From Bacillus siamensis KCTC 13613 (lineage in GTDB: Bacteria; Bacillota; Bacilli; Bacillales; Bacillaceae): a stretch of DNA of 64,000 nucleotides. The position numbers and the translations under genes are program-made. Positions 36,236 through 46,441 of the stretch are shown here, piece by piece. The stretch is taken from NCBI RefSeq assembly GCF_000262045.1, contig NZ_AJVF01000041.1, positions 525,477 through 589,476 on the forward strand, given 5' to 3'. Below the pieces are notes generated by a model, which was not told where the DNA came from, searched no databases, and worked only from the letters and a program-made list of their open reading frames with translations. Every line of letters begins with the position of its first letter. Position 1 is the stretch's first letter.

Positions 36236-36973
36236 ATGACGACTATTTTTGCCCACCGGGGGGCGTCGGGCGACTATCCCGAAAATACGATGCCCGCGTT
36301 CACAAAAGCGATTGAGGACGGGGCGGACGGAATCGAACTTGACGTACAGCTGACAAAAGACGGCCGTATCGTGGTCATTCACGATGAAACCCTTGACCGA
36401 ACGACGTCTTTACAAGGATTTGTGAAAGATACGGCGTATGACAAAATCAGAACCGCCGAGGCCGCCGGAAAATGGAAAGATTCTTTTAAAGGAGTCAGAA
36501 TTCCGCTTTTGTCAGACGTGCTGCGTTTTGCGGAGCGCGCCGATTTTCTGATCAATATTGAGCTGAAAAACAGTGTATTCCGCTACGAGGGTATGGAAAA
36601 AGAAGTGATCAAAAAAGTCAGGTATTACGGATTGGAAAAGCGCGTTATTTTTTCTTCATTTAATCATGAGAGCCTTGCGCTTTGCCATGCCTTGGCGCCT
36701 GAGATTGAACGGGCGGTGCTGACGATGGATGTGCTGTACCGGCCTGAACAGTATCTCGCTTCAATCCCGGCTTCAGGTTATCATCCTAAGCTTGGTACGC
36801 CGGCGGTCAGCCCTGAAGCGGTCAGACATCTAATAAAACACCAAGTGAAGCTCCGTCCGTTCACCGTTAATCGTCCGGAAGATATGAAGCAGCTGATGAA
36901 AGCGGGAGCAGACGCATTTTTTACCGATTATCCAAAGCTGGCTGTTTCTTTAAAAGAAGAATGCCGCCATTAA
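36236..36973 (+). CDS. yqiK: Glycerophosphodiester phosphodiesterase YqiK
   Basis: A 245-aa GDPD-family TIM barrel, expected to split glycerophosphodiesters into glycerol-3-phosphate and an alcohol. The catalytic pair and metal ligands are seen in FAHRGASGDYPENTMPAF (His, Arg, Glu) and GIELDVQLTKDGRIVVIHDETLDRTT (Glu, Asp, His). The absence of a signal peptide suggests a cytoplasmic enzyme, unlike GlpQ. I chose the ATG after GAGGTGA; a GTG nine bases earlier lies inside that site. Confidence 0.92.
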   Translation: MTTIFAHRGASGDYPENTMPAFTKAIEDGADGIELDVQLTKDGRIVVIHDETLDRTTSLQGFVKDTAYDKIRTAEAAGKWKDSFKGVRIPLLSDVLRFAERADFLINIELKNSVFRYEGMEKEVIKKVRYYGLEKRVIFSSFNHESLALCHALAPEIERAVLTMDVLYRPEQYLASIPASGYHPKLGTPAVSPEAVRHLIKHQVKLRPFTVNRPEDMKQLMKAGADAFFTDYPKLAVSLKEECRH

Positions 36974-37000
36974 GAAGACTGTTCAGACAGTCTTTTTTTT
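36974..37000 (+). terminator. yqiK terminator
   Basis: AGACTGT-TCAG-ACAGTCT with eight T. Confidence 0.88.
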
Positions 37001-37023
37001 ATGAGCAGAAACCGGAGGGGCGA

Positions 37024-37052
37024 TCATAACGTGATCAGGAGGTTCATATAGT
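37024..37052 (+). promoter_or_regulatory. Sigma-E-type promoter of the mmg operon
   Basis: A -35-like TCATAAC, 14 nt, then -10 CATATAGT. The mmg operon is known as a sigma-E (mother-cell) operon in B. subtilis. The spacing matches the spoIIIAA promoter found in this window. Confidence 0.7.
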
Positions 37053-37068
37053 GTAACAGGGCGTTTTA

Positions 37069-37082
37069 TGTAAGCGTTATCT
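37069..37082 (+). promoter_or_regulatory. CcpA binding site (cre) in the mmg leader
   Basis: TGTAAGCGTTATCT matches the cre consensus TGWNANCGNTNWCA except for the last base. It lies downstream of the expected transcription start, so CcpA would act as a roadblock. Glucose repression of mmg is established in B. subtilis. Confidence 0.75.
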
Positions 37083-37110
37083 TTTATTTTACTGAAAGTG
37101 AGGCAAAAGT

Positions 37111-38292
37111 GTGGGGAAAACGGTTATCGTCAGTGCGGCAAGAACACCGTTCGGAAAATTCGGCGGTGCATTAAAAGAGGTAAAAGCAGCCGAGCTTGGC
37201 GGCATTGCCATAAAAGAAGCAATCAAGCGCGCCGGCATCGGTGAAAGCGAAGCAGAAGGAGCGGTGATGGGAATGGTTGTCCAAGCGGGTGCGGGGCAGA
37301 TTCCGGCACGGCAGGCTGCAAGGTATGCCGGGCTTCCATGGTCCGTTCCGGCTGAAACCATTAATAAGGTTTGTGCATCGGGGCTTAGAGCCGTTACCTT
37401 CTGTGATCAAATCATCCGGGCAAATGATGCCGACGTGCTGATTGCAGGCGGAATGGAAAGCATGAGCAACATCCCGTACGCCATTCCGGCCGGCCGCTGG
37501 GGTATAAGAATGGGAGACGGGGTTTTTCAGGATTTAATGGTCCATGACGGGCTGACCTGTGCGTTCGATCAGGTGCATATGGCTGTCCACGGAAGCGCTG
37601 CGGCCGAAAAGTACGGCATTTCCCGAGATGAACAGGATAATTACGCTCTTAAAAGCCAAAAACGCGCGGCTGAGGCGGCTGAGACGGGCAAATTGCAAGA
37701 AGAAATCGTTCCGGTTACCTGGACCGATAAAAAGGGCAAACAGCATACTGTTACGCAGGATGAGGGGCTGCGCCCTGATACAAGCCTTGAGCAGCTCGCA
37801 AAGCTTAAGCCTATTTTTACAGCCGGCGGAACGGTTACAGCGGGAAACGCTCCCGGTGTAAATGACGGCGCCGGAGCATTTGTGCTGATGTCAGAGGAAA
37901 AGGCCGCGAAGCAGCATGTCAGACCGCTCGCTGCGATACTTGGCTTTGCGTCTGTCGGACTGGAAGCGTCTGAGCTTGCCAGCGCACCGGGAGAAGCGAT
38001 CAGCCGGCTTCTGAAAAAAACCGGACTGTCCGTTGACGATATTGATTTGTTTGAAGTAAACGAAGCATTTGCGTCCGTCGTGCTCGTCAGCGAAAAGATT
38101 GCCGGATTCAGCCGGGAGAAAGTGAATGTAAACGGAGGGGCGATCGCGTTCGGCCATCCGATCGGCGCAAGCGGCGCCAGAATCATCATGAGTTTGATAT
38201 ACGAATTAAAGCGGCGCGGAGGAGGTTTAGGCATAGCGGCGATATGCAGCGGAGCGGCCCAAGGAGACGCCGTCCTGCTGGAGGTGTACTGA
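37111..38292 (+). CDS. mmgA: Acetyl-CoA acetyltransferase MmgA
   Basis: A 393-aa thiolase. The active-site Cys is in [11 protein letters not shown], the His in [26 protein letters not shown], and the second Cys in [12 protein letters not shown]. It condenses or thiolyses acetoacetyl-CoA in mother-cell lipid metabolism. The start is GTG after GTGAGG. It is the first gene of the mmg operon, followed by mmgB after 20 bp. Confidence 0.95.
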   Translation: MGKTVIVSAARTPFGKFGGALKEVKAAELGGIAIKEAIKRAGIGESEAEGAVMGMVVQAGAGQIPARQAARYAGLPWSVPAETINKVCASGLRAVTFCDQIIRANDADVLIAGGMESMSNIPYAIPAGRWGIRMGDGVFQDLMVHDGLTCAFDQVHMAVHGSAAAEKYGISRDEQDNYALKSQKRAAEAAETGKLQEEIVPVTWTDKKGKQHTVTQDEGLRPDTSLEQLAKLKPIFTAGGTVTAGNAPGVNDGAGAFVLMSEEKAAKQHVRPLAAILGFASVGLEASELASAPGEAISRLLKKTGLSVDDIDLFEVNEAFASVVLVSEKIAGFSREKVNVNGGAIAFGHPIGASGARIIMSLIYELKRRGGGLGIAAICSGAAQGDAVLLEVY

Positions 38293-38312
38293 TATAACGA
38301 GGGGAGCGTCAG

Positions 38313-39164
38313 ATGAAGATGAAAACAATCATGGTCGCAGGTGCCGGTCAGATGGGAGCAGGCATCGCGCAGACGGCTGCAGAAGCTGGGTTTTCCGTCA
38401 TGTTATACGATGTGGAGCCGGAATCGGTGACAAAAGGCCTTAACCGCATAAAGACAAATCTGGAGAAAGATCAGGCGAAAGGACGCAAGACACGGCATGA
38501 AACAGAATCCGTTTTCAGCCGCATCTCCCCGGCAGCGCTCACAGAAGCGGGAGATGCTGATTTTGTAATAGAAGCCATTGCCGAAAACAAAACAGCAAAA
38601 ACTGAATTACTCGGCACACTTGACAAAATGTGTCCCCCTCATACCGTATTGGCAAGCAATACGTCTTCTCTTCCCATTACGGAGCTTGCCGCTGTCACAA
38701 AAAGGCCTGACAAAGTAATCGGCATGCATTTTATGAATCCGGTTCCTGTCATGGAGCTTGTCGAGGTCATCAGAGGGCTTGCTACGTCGGAAGACACGGC
38801 TGAAACAGTAAAGAAGCTTGCCGTCCGGATGAAAAAAACGCCTGTCGAAGTCAATGATTTTCCCGGCTTTATATCTAACCGTATATTAATGCCGATGATT
38901 AACGAGGCCGTTTATTGCCTTTACGAAGGGGCGGCTTCAAAGGAAGCGATTGATGAAGTGATGAAGCTCGGCATGCGTCATCCGATGGGGCCTTTAACAT
39001 TAGCCGACTTCATCGGATTGGATACTTGCCTTTCCATAATGGAGGTTCTCTATGCGGGGTTCGGAGATTCGAAATACCGCCCATGCCCGCTGCTCAGAAA
39101 ATATGTCAGCGCCGGCTGGCTCGGCAAAAAAAGCGGGCGCGGTTTTTATGAGTACAACAGATGA
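38313..39164 (+). CDS. mmgB: 3-hydroxybutyryl-CoA dehydrogenase MmgB
   Basis: A 283-aa enzyme with the N-terminal Rossmann motif VAGAGQMGAGIAQTAAEAGF and the catalytic His/Glu region HFMNPVPVMELVEVIRG. The C-terminal dimer domain has DFPGFISNRILMPMINEAV. It interconverts 3-hydroxybutyryl-CoA and acetoacetyl-CoA with NAD(P). The ATG follows GGGGAG by 6 nt. Confidence 0.95.
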   Translation: MKMKTIMVAGAGQMGAGIAQTAAEAGFSVMLYDVEPESVTKGLNRIKTNLEKDQAKGRKTRHETESVFSRISPAALTEAGDADFVIEAIAENKTAKTELLGTLDKMCPPHTVLASNTSSLPITELAAVTKRPDKVIGMHFMNPVPVMELVEVIRGLATSEDTAETVKKLAVRMKKTPVEVNDFPGFISNRILMPMINEAVYCLYEGAASKEAIDEVMKLGMRHPMGPLTLADFIGLDTCLSIMEVLYAGFGDSKYRPCPLLRKYVSAGWLGKKSGRGFYEYNR

Positions 39165-39193
39165 CATAAAAATCATGGGGGAGGCCTGCAGCC

Positions 39194-40327
39194 GTGCATT
39201 TTACAGAAGAGCACATCATGATGAGAAAAATGGTGCGCGATTTTGCACGCAAGGAAATCGCACCGATGGTTGAAATCATGGAAACAACCGATGAATTTCC
39301 GGACCGGCTGATTAAAAAAATGGGAGAAGCGGGTTTAATGGGCATCCCCGTCCCGGAAGCATACGGCGGAGCGGGGGCTGATACAACATCTTACATTTTA
39401 GCGATTCATGAAATATCAAAAGTCAGCGCGGCTGTCGGCGTCATTTTATCCGTCCACACATCGGTAGGGACAAACCCGATTCTGCATTTCGGGACAGAAG
39501 CCCAAAAACAAAGGTATATTCCAAAGCTGGCAGCGGGCGAATACGTCGGGGCTTTTGCGCTTACTGAGCCTCAATCCGGATCTGATGCGGGAAGCCTGAA
39601 AACAACGGCTGTGCGAAAAGGCGGTTCATATATTCTGAACGGTTCAAAAATCTTTATTACAAACGGCGGAGCGGCAGATCTGTATCTGACATTTGCCTTA
39701 ACGGACCCGGGAAAAGGGAGAAAGGGGATTTCCGCTTTTATCGTTGAAAAAAACACACCCGGCTTTTCTGTCGGAAAGAAAGAAAAAAAGCTCGGATTGT
39801 TAGGTTCCAATACCGTCGAATTGCAATTTGACCAAGCGGAAATTCCAATTGAAAACCGGCTCGGCGAAGAGGGCGAGGGTTTTTCAATCGCCATGAAAAA
39901 CCTAGATGTCGGACGGATCGGCATAGCGGCTCAGGCGCTCGGAATTATCGAAGCGGCGCTCGGCTGCTCGGCGGAATACGCCAAAACCCGCAGCCAGTTC
40001 GGCAGGCCCATTGCCTCGAATCAGGCTGTCTCTTTTAAACTTTCTGACATGGCGACGAATGCGGAAGCTGCCAAACTATTGGTCTATCATGCCGCTGATC
40101 TGTATCAGCGCGGGCTTCCGTGCGGAAAAGAAGCATCGATGGCAAAGCAATTCGCGTCTGATGCGGCGATGAAAGCGGCAGTGGAGGCTGTGCAGATTCA
40201 CGGCGGCTACGGCTATATGAAAGAGTATCCCGCGGAGCGTTTATTTCGGGATGCGAAGGTCACGCAAATCTATGAGGGCACCAATGAGATTCAAAGGCTG
40301 ATTATTTCTAAGTATCTTCTTCAATAA
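39194..40327 (+). CDS. mmgC: Acyl-CoA dehydrogenase MmgC
   Basis: A 377-aa FAD enzyme that makes 2-enoyl-CoA from short acyl-CoA. The FAD-binding stretch FALTEPQSGSDAGSL and the C-terminal YPAERLFRDAKVTQIYEGTNEIQRLII, with its catalytic Glu in YEGTNE, are intact. The start is GTG after GGGGGAGG. In B. subtilis it acts in the same mother-cell operon and may feed propionyl-CoA formation from odd or branched chains; that role is inferred from context. Confidence 0.94.
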   Translation: MHFTEEHIMMRKMVRDFARKEIAPMVEIMETTDEFPDRLIKKMGEAGLMGIPVPEAYGGAGADTTSYILAIHEISKVSAAVGVILSVHTSVGTNPILHFGTEAQKQRYIPKLAAGEYVGAFALTEPQSGSDAGSLKTTAVRKGGSYILNGSKIFITNGGAADLYLTFALTDPGKGRKGISAFIVEKNTPGFSVGKKEKKLGLLGSNTVELQFDQAEIPIENRLGEEGEGFSIAMKNLDVGRIGIAAQALGIIEAALGCSAEYAKTRSQFGRPIASNQAVSFKLSDMATNAEAAKLLVYHAADLYQRGLPCGKEASMAKQFASDAAMKAAVEAVQIHGGYGYMKEYPAERLFRDAKVTQIYEGTNEIQRLIISKYLLQ

Positions 40328-40351
40328 AAAGCGCGGAAAAGGAGCGAAACC

Positions 40352-41449
40352 ATGGAATCTTATTCTCCCGGTTTAGATGGCGTCATTGCGGTGGAAACGG
40401 GGATTTCTTTTCTTGATACACAGCAGGGCAGGATTTTAATCAAAGGCCATGATCTGATCGAGCTTTCTAAAACGGCCGGCTATATGGATATTGTCCATCT
40501 CTTATTGGAAGACAGACTTCCTGATGCGAAAGAGAAGGCGGCGCTTGAAGATGACATCCGGCGCGGCGGAGACCTTCCCGAGGAAATCTTGCATATATGC
40601 CGTCTGCTGCCTGAACATACTCATCCGATGGACGGTCTGAGGACAGGCTTGTCCGCACTTGGCGGCTTTGACAAGAATATTGATGACCGCACCTCTTCTG
40701 TAAATCGGCACCGTGTACGCGGGCTGATAGGCAAAATGCCCAATCTGACCGTCAACAGCTATCGTGTCATAAACGGTCAGGAACCTTTAGCGCCTGTCGG
40801 AACCTTATCGTACAGCGCAAACTTTTTATATATGATTACCGGAAAAACGCCGTCCTCCTTGGAAGAAGAAATATTCGACAGGTCGCTTCTTTTATACAGT
40901 GAGCATGAATTGCCGAACTCAACATTTACAGCCCGTGTCATCGCTTCGACGCAATCGGATATTTACGGCGCTCTCACCGGAGCCGTCGCCTCGCTTAAGG
41001 GAAACCTTCACGGCGGAGCGAACGAAGCGGTGATGTACATGCTTGAAGAAGCGAAGGATACAGACGGGTTTATTCAATTGTTAACTCAGAAACTCGCAAA
41101 CAAAGAAAAAATCATGGGCTTCGGACATCGTGTCTACATGAAAAAAATGGATCCGAGGGCGCTCATGATGAAAGAAGCATTGAAAAAGCTGTCTGATCTC
41201 TCGGGGGATTTCCGTCTCTATCACATGTGTGAAGCCGGCGAAACCGTCATGCGGGAGAAAAAAGGCCTTTATCCGAATTTAGATTACTACGCAGCGCCGG
41301 TCTATTACATGCTCGGCATTCCGATACCGCTGTACACGCCTATATTCTTCAGTGCACGAACCGTCGGCCTGTGCGCGCACGTCATTGAACAGCACAGCAG
41401 AAACCGGCTTTTCCGCCCGCGTGTCCGCTATACCGGAGCGCGCCTGTAA
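40352..41449 (+). CDS. mmgD: 2-methylcitrate synthase / citrate synthase MmgD
   Basis: A 365-aa citrate synthase-family enzyme that joins propionyl-CoA (or acetyl-CoA) with oxaloacetate. Catalytic His residues are in [12 protein letters not shown] and MGFGHRVY, and the Asp region is around [15 protein letters not shown]. Its place between mmgC and mmgE/prpB argues for methylcitrate synthase activity. The ribosome site is AAAGGAG. The length is a few residues shorter than the B. subtilis protein as I recall it. Confidence 0.94.
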   Translation: MESYSPGLDGVIAVETGISFLDTQQGRILIKGHDLIELSKTAGYMDIVHLLLEDRLPDAKEKAALEDDIRRGGDLPEEILHICRLLPEHTHPMDGLRTGLSALGGFDKNIDDRTSSVNRHRVRGLIGKMPNLTVNSYRVINGQEPLAPVGTLSYSANFLYMITGKTPSSLEEEIFDRSLLLYSEHELPNSTFTARVIASTQSDIYGALTGAVASLKGNLHGGANEAVMYMLEEAKDTDGFIQLLTQKLANKEKIMGFGHRVYMKKMDPRALMMKEALKKLSDLSGDFRLYHMCEAGETVMREKKGLYPNLDYYAAPVYYMLGIPIPLYTPIFFSARTVGLCAHVIEQHSRNRLFRPRVRYTGARL

Positions 41450-41474
41450 ACAGATAAGAAAGGAAGATGAAAAC

Positions 41475-42902
41475 ATGACAGAAACCCGCCGAATGGACGC
41501 CGTGATCGAAGAGATTTCTGATTACGTGCTCCATCAGGAGATTGACAGTTCAGAAGCTTTCACTACGGCAGGACATGTGCTTCTTGATACGATAGGCTGC
41601 GGAATTTTGGCGCTCAGCTATCCCGAATGTACAAAGCTGCTCGGCCCGATTGTCCCGGGAACCACTGTACCGAACGGCAGCCGGGTCCCGGGCACGCCTT
41701 TTGTATTAGACCCCGTCACGGCCGCCTTTAATATCGGATGCATCAACAGGTGGCTCGATTATAATGATACGTGGCTTGCGGCGGAATGGGGTCATCCGTC
41801 TGACAATCTCGGAGGCATATTAGCTTGTGCGGACTATATTTCCAGAGTGAGAATGTCTGAAGGGAAAGAACCGCTTACCGTGCGCGATGTGCTTCGCGCA
41901 ATGATCAAAGCGCACGAAATTCAAGGGATTCTCGCTTTAGAAAACAGTTTAAACAGAGTCGGGCTTGACCATGTGCTGTTTGTGAAAGTGGCGACTGCGG
42001 CTGTTTGCGCCCACATGCTGGGAGGCTCAAAAGCGGAAATCAATAACGCCGTATCTCACGCCTGGATTGATAATTCAAGCCTCAGAACGTACCGGCATGC
42101 GCCGAACACCGGGTCGCGCAAATCATGGGCGGCCGGTGACGCGACAAGCAGAGGTGTATATTTGGCCCTCGTGGCGCAAAAAGGTGAAATGGGGTACCCG
42201 ACGGCGCTGACCGCACCGGTGTGGGGATTTCAAGACGTATTATTTAACCGGCAGGAAATAAAGCTTGCCCGCCCGCTTGGATCCTATGTGATGGAGAATG
42301 TATTGTTTAAAGTATCCTATCCGGCTGAATTCCACGCCCAAACAGCGGCGGAATGCGCGGTCCGGCTCCATCCGCAGGTGAAAGACCGCATCGGGGAAAT
42401 CGACAGGATCACGATTATGACGCATGAATCAGCAATCCGGATTATCGATAAAAAAGGGCCGCTTCACAATCCGGCAGACCGGGATCATTGCCTGCAGTAC
42501 ATTACGGCAATCGGGCTTCTTTTCGGAGATATAAAGGCAGATCATTATGAAGAGGAAACGGCGTCTGACCCGCGAATTGATACATTGCGGGGCAAAATGG
42601 AGGTGACGGAACACAAAGCGTACTCAAAGGATTACTTAGACCCGCATAAGCGATCCATCTCAAATGCCGTACAGGTGCATTTTACAGACGGCACAGCTAC
42701 GGAACGGATCGAATGTGAATACCCGCTCGGGCACCGGTTCCGCAGAAACGAAGCCGTACCGAATATTCTTGCCAAGTTTTCAGCAAACATCAGCACTCAT
42801 TTTTCATTGAAGCAGCAGCGTAAAATAGAAGAAGCCTGCAGACATAGCGGACGGATGCAGCAGCTCAGCGTTATTGAATTTATGGACTTATTTCTCATAT
42901 AA
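41475..42902 (+). CDS. mmgE: 2-methylcitrate dehydratase MmgE (PrpD family)
   Basis: A 475-aa MmgE/PrpD protein, dehydrating 2-methylcitrate to 2-methylaconitate. The family signature [21 protein letters not shown] and the C-terminal [22 protein letters not shown] are clear. I chose the ATG after AGGAAG; the frame is open 123 bp further upstream, overlapping mmgD, without a ribosome site. The name of the family derives from this gene. Confidence 0.94.
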   Translation: MTETRRMDAVIEEISDYVLHQEIDSSEAFTTAGHVLLDTIGCGILALSYPECTKLLGPIVPGTTVPNGSRVPGTPFVLDPVTAAFNIGCINRWLDYNDTWLAAEWGHPSDNLGGILACADYISRVRMSEGKEPLTVRDVLRAMIKAHEIQGILALENSLNRVGLDHVLFVKVATAAVCAHMLGGSKAEINNAVSHAWIDNSSLRTYRHAPNTGSRKSWAAGDATSRGVYLALVAQKGEMGYPTALTAPVWGFQDVLFNRQEIKLARPLGSYVMENVLFKVSYPAEFHAQTAAECAVRLHPQVKDRIGEIDRITIMTHESAIRIIDKKGPLHNPADRDHCLQYITAIGLLFGDIKADHYEEETASDPRIDTLRGKMEVTEHKAYSKDYLDPHKRSISNAVQVHFTDGTATERIECEYPLGHRFRRNEAVPNILAKFSANISTHFSLKQQRKIEEACRHSGRMQQLSVIEFMDLFLI

Positions 42903-42920
42903 AATAGGAGGGTGACAAAC

Positions 42921-43826
42921 ATGACGTGGATCGTCAGCAGGCAGTCGTCTCAAGAGGAGCTTGCAGAGCGGTTCCGTACGCTGATGACAGCGCCGGATGT
43001 ATTGCAGATCCCCGGTGCTCATGATGCGATGGCTGCTCTTATCGCCAAGAAAACGGGGTTTTCGGCTCTTTATTTATCAGGTGCGGCTTACACGGCGAGC
43101 AGAGGGCTGCCCGATTTAGGCATCATCACGTCGGCGGAAATGGCTGAACGGGTTAAAGATTTGGTCCGCTCGTCTGATCTGCCCGTCCTTGTGGATATTG
43201 ATACGGGTTTTGGAGGTATCCTGAACGCTGCCCGGACGGCGAAAGAAATGTATGAAGCGCGCGCAGCCGCCGTGCAGATGGAGGATCAGCGCCTGCCGAA
43301 AAAATGCGGGCATCTGAATGGGAAGCAGCTCGTGCCGATTGAAGAAATGGCGCAGAAAATCAAAGCGGTCAAGCAGGCCGCGCCGACTCTTCTCGTTGTT
43401 GCAAGGACAGACGCCAGACAGCAGGAAGGGCTGGAGGGCGCCATAAAAAGAGCGGCCGCTTATATAAAAGCGGGTGCTGACGCTATTTTTCCGGAAGCGC
43501 TCCAATCAGAAAGCGAATTCAGAGCGTTTTCCAAACAAACCAGTGTGCCGGTTCTCGCAAATATGACCGAGTTCGGAAAAACGCCGTATTACAGTGCGGA
43601 AGAATTTTCCGATATGGGCTGTCACATGGTCATTTACCCGGTCACATCACTCAGAACGGCGGCCAAGGCTTTTGAGCGTATTTTCCGCCTTATAAAAGAA
43701 GAAGGCTCGCAAAAAACGGGGCTTTCCGATATGCAGACGAGAAAAGAATTATATGAAACGATCGCTTACGATGACTATGAAGAACTGGATCAATCCATTG
43801 CAAAAACGATACTGCCTGACGACTGA
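42921..43826 (+). CDS. prpB: 2-methylisocitrate lyase
   Basis: A 301-aa isocitrate lyase-family enzyme that splits 2-methylisocitrate into pyruvate and succinate, the last step of the methylcitrate cycle. The catalytic motif KKCGHL is seen in MEDQRLPKKCGHLNGK, with metal ligands in VDIDTGFGG. The ATG after GGAGGGTG is preferred to a GTG nine bases upstream. It is called yqiQ or mmgF in B. subtilis. It is the last gene of the mmg operon and is followed by a terminator. Confidence 0.95.
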   Translation: MTWIVSRQSSQEELAERFRTLMTAPDVLQIPGAHDAMAALIAKKTGFSALYLSGAAYTASRGLPDLGIITSAEMAERVKDLVRSSDLPVLVDIDTGFGGILNAARTAKEMYEARAAAVQMEDQRLPKKCGHLNGKQLVPIEEMAQKIKAVKQAAPTLLVVARTDARQQEGLEGAIKRAAAYIKAGADAIFPEALQSESEFRAFSKQTSVPVLANMTEFGKTPYYSAEEFSDMGCHMVIYPVTSLRTAAKAFERIFRLIKEEGSQKTGLSDMQTRKELYETIAYDDYEELDQSIAKTILPDD

Positions 43827-43856
43827 AAAAGCCCTTTTTTGCAAGGGCTTTTTTTA
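43826..43856. terminator. Bidirectional terminator of mmg operon and yqzF
   Basis: AAAGCCCTT-TTTTGC-AAGGGCTTT with A- and T-runs on either side. Confidence 0.85.
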
Positions 43857-44096
43857 CAGCTTTTTTTTCCTGAACCGCGGGCTGACTTGGTTGCGTTTCC
43901 GATCTCTGTACAGAATAAACCCGGCCAGAATATAAAGGCCGAATAAAAAAAACGCCAGTCCGGCAGCTCCCTGAAGGAAAAGGGACGGAAACGGGGCAAA
44001 CACATGCCCGAATAATGCATCTCTCATCAGCTTAATGCCGAGCGCCGCGACAGCGCCGGGGAGGACGAGGATCAAAAGCGCAACAAGCCGGCTCAT
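43854..44096 (-). CDS. yqzF: DUF2627 membrane protein YqzF
   Basis: An 80-aa protein with two membrane helices (about residues 4-24 and 41-62) and a basic tail (RDRKRNQVSPRFRKKKL). It matches YqzF of B. subtilis, a small membrane protein of unknown function conserved next to bkdR. It is divergent from bkdR and convergent with prpB. The ribosome site is GGGG at about 10 nt. Confidence 0.85.
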   Translation of the reverse strand: MSRLVALLILVLPGAVAALGIKLMRDALFGHVFAPFPSLFLQGAAGLAFFLFGLYILAGFILYRDRKRNQVSPRFRKKKL

Positions 44097-44152
44097 ATTC
44101 AGAAAACCCCTTTACGATGTGATTTCCTTTATTGTCCAATCGAAAAAATATT

Positions 44153-44202
44153 TTGTCAAGAGATGAAAACATGGTAACATAGGGGTTGTGCAAATTATTG
44201 CA
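44153..44202 (+). promoter_or_regulatory. bkdR promoter with palindrome at the start point
   Basis: TTGTCA, 16 nt, TAACAT forms a sigma-A-type promoter with a start expected near 44187. TGCAAATTATTGCA (44189-44202) lies right there and resembles the palindrome at the far end of bkdR. Confidence 0.55.
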
Positions 44203-44249
44203 ACGGAAAATACAGGTGTGCAAATTTTTTCATATAAAGGGGTATCGGG

Positions 44250-46319
44250 ATGCAGAAGGTGCTGATTATAGGTGCTGGTAAAGGAGGCACGGCGCTCTTA
44301 CAGATTTTGATGAAAACAAAGCTGATCCAAATTATTGCGGTGGTTGATCAAGATCCGGAGGCGCAAGGGCTGCAAGAAGCCCGGAAATATGGAATTGCAA
44401 CCTCATCAGATTGGAAATCTTACATAACCGAAGATATAGATATCATCATTCATACAACGGGCGACAAAGCGGTCATGGATGAGCTGCTCCAACAGAAAAG
44501 AGAACAAACCATCGTCATGCCGGGAAAATTGGCGTACATGATGTTTCAGCTGATGGAGGAAAAACAGGAGCTTATTCAAATGCTGAAGTCCCAGACGTAT
44601 AAGCATGACCGGATTTTTAATTCAACGCACGACGGCATGATTTTTATAGACGTCAATGAAACGATCATTTTATTTAATCAGATGGCTGAAAAAATGGTCG
44701 GTCAAAAACGGGAAGATGTCATCGGCCGCCAAATTAAAGACGTAGTGCCGAATACAAAACTGCCGCGGATTCTGGAAACGAGAGAGCCGGAGTATAACCA
44801 GAAGCAGCTCCTCGGAAAGCACCTTCAGATTGTCACGACAAGACTGCCGATCATTGATGAAGGCGGGAAGCTTCTCGGGGCGTTATGTGTGTTTAAAGAC
44901 ATCACGGACGCGGTTGAGCTGGCAGAAGAGGTCACGAACTTAAAACAAATCCGCACTATGCTCGAAGCGATTATTCAATCGTCAGACGAAGCCATTTCCG
45001 TCGTTGATGAAAACGGCATCGGAATGTTAATCAACAAAGCGTATACAAAAATGACCGGGCTGGCAGAAAGCGAAGTCATCGGAAAACCCGCCTCCACCGA
45101 TATTTCGGAAGGGGAAAGCATGCATCTGAAAGTATTGGGGACAAGGCGGCCCGTACGGGGGGTAAGGATGAAAGTCGGCCCCAATAAAAAGGATGTCATC
45201 GTGAATGTTGCCCCTGTTATTGTCGACGGTATTTTAAAAGGAAGCGTCGGCGTCATTCACGATGTGTCAGAAATTAAAACGCTGACGGCTGAATTGAACC
45301 GGGCGCGCCAGATCATCCGCACGCTTGAAGCGAAATACACGTTTGATGACATTATCGGCACGAGTGAACAAATGCTGGTCGCCCTTGAACAGGCCAAGCT
45401 TGGGGCGAAAACGCCGGCGACGATTCTGCTGCGGGGAGAATCCGGCACCGGAAAAGAACTTTTCGCCCACGCCATCCATAACGAAAGCGACCGAAAATAC
45501 AATAAATTCATCAGGGTCAATTGTGCAGCCCTGTCTGAATCCCTGCTTGAATCCGAGCTTTTCGGCTATGAGGAAGGCGCGTTTACGGGCGCGAGGCGCG
45601 GGGGCAAAAAAGGGCTTTTTGAAGAAGCGAATAACGGCAGCATTTTCTTAGATGAAATCGGGGAGCTGACCCAAAGCACCCAGGCGAAGCTGCTCAGGGT
45701 TCTGCAGGAAAAAGAAATTATCAGAGTCGGCGGCGCCAAAGCGATTTCTGTCAATGTCAGAATTATCGCAGCGACAAATGTCAACATCGAAAAAGCCATG
45801 GCGGAAGGGACGTTCCGGGAAGACCTGTATTACCGGATTAACCGCTATCCGATCTCCATCCCGCCGCTTCGGCAGCGTAAAGAAGATATTGAAGCGCTGA
45901 GCATTCGGCTCATTGAAAAAATCAATCAGGATTACGGACGCAACGTAAAGGGGCTCTCGCCCAACGCGCTGCGTGCTTTATCAGCCTACAGCTGGCCTGG
46001 AAACGTACGAGAGCTCGAAAATGTGCTCGGCCGGGCGATGATATTTTTAGAGCCGAACATGGAGCGGATCGAACAGCAGCATCTGCCTGTTTTTGAAACA
46101 GAGCTGAATGAAAAAAACGGCGCTCAAAGTGATTTTCCGGATGTGGAAGGAGAAAAACTCTCTCAAGCCGTTGAAAAATTTGAAGCGCATGTCATTCAAA
46201 AAACACTTGAAAAGCACAAATTCAACCGAACCAAAACGGCAAAAGCGCTTGGCGTCAGCATTCGGAATCTGTACTACAAAATGGACAAGTACGGCCTTGC
46301 AAATGACGGCATGCAATAA
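44250..46319 (+). CDS. bkdR: Sigma-54-dependent activator BkdR
   Basis: A 689-aa enhancer-binding protein that activates the sigma-54 (SigL) promoter of the branched-chain keto acid operon downstream. It has an N-terminal Rossmann-like sensor part ([15 protein letters not shown]), two PAS domains (about 120-230 and 235-345) and a central AAA+ domain with Walker A GESGTGKE and the sigma-54 contact motif GAFTGA. A Fis-type C-terminal helix-turn-helix ([20 protein letters not shown]) completes it. The sensor part probably binds a ligand signalling isoleucine or valine, as in B. subtilis; that is inference. The ribosome site is AAAGGGG. Confidence 0.97.
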   Translation: MQKVLIIGAGKGGTALLQILMKTKLIQIIAVVDQDPEAQGLQEARKYGIATSSDWKSYITEDIDIIIHTTGDKAVMDELLQQKREQTIVMPGKLAYMMFQLMEEKQELIQMLKSQTYKHDRIFNSTHDGMIFIDVNETIILFNQMAEKMVGQKREDVIGRQIKDVVPNTKLPRILETREPEYNQKQLLGKHLQIVTTRLPIIDEGGKLLGALCVFKDITDAVELAEEVTNLKQIRTMLEAIIQSSDEAISVVDENGIGMLINKAYTKMTGLAESEVIGKPASTDISEGESMHLKVLGTRRPVRGVRMKVGPNKKDVIVNVAPVIVDGILKGSVGVIHDVSEIKTLTAELNRARQIIRTLEAKYTFDDIIGTSEQMLVALEQAKLGAKTPATILLRGESGTGKELFAHAIHNESDRKYNKFIRVNCAALSESLLESELFGYEEGAFTGARRGGKKGLFEEANNGSIFLDEIGELTQSTQAKLLRVLQEKEIIRVGGAKAISVNVRIIAATNVNIEKAMAEGTFREDLYYRINRYPISIPPLRQRKEDIEALSIRLIEKINQDYGRNVKGLSPNALRALSAYSWPGNVRELENVLGRAMIFLEPNMERIEQQHLPVFETELNEKNGAQSDFPDVEGEKLSQAVEKFEAHVIQKTLEKHKFNRTKTAKALGVSIRNLYYKMDKYGLANDGMQ

Positions 46320-46325
46320 ATTGCA
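46312..46325 (+). promoter_or_regulatory. Probable BkdR upstream activating site
   Basis: TGCAATAAATTGCA, with perfect TGCAAT/ATTGCA arms, covers the bkdR stop codon about 63 bp upstream of the -24 element, a normal enhancer distance. Confidence 0.55.
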
Positions 46326-46386
46326 GAAACAGCGCAACCAGCTGCATGTTTTCTTGAAAAAAGGCCGGAATAACCCTCCCGCATAT

Positions 46387-46403
46387 TTGGCACGGAACTT
46401 GCA
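46387..46403 (+). promoter_or_regulatory. Sigma-54 (SigL) promoter of the ptb-bcd-buk-lpdV-bkd operon
   Basis: TTGGCACGGAACTTGCA has the -24 GG and -12 GC exactly 10 bp apart, as in the TGGCAC-N5-TTGC consensus. The matching activator gene lies just upstream. Confidence 0.88.
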
Positions 46404-46441
46404 TTGATAAAAGCGGATTCGCACAAGGAAGGTGGTACAAA

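Noticed and set aside
37641..38234. 197-codon open frame opposite mmgA
   Set aside because: It is antisense to conserved thiolase active-site regions; no ribosome site.
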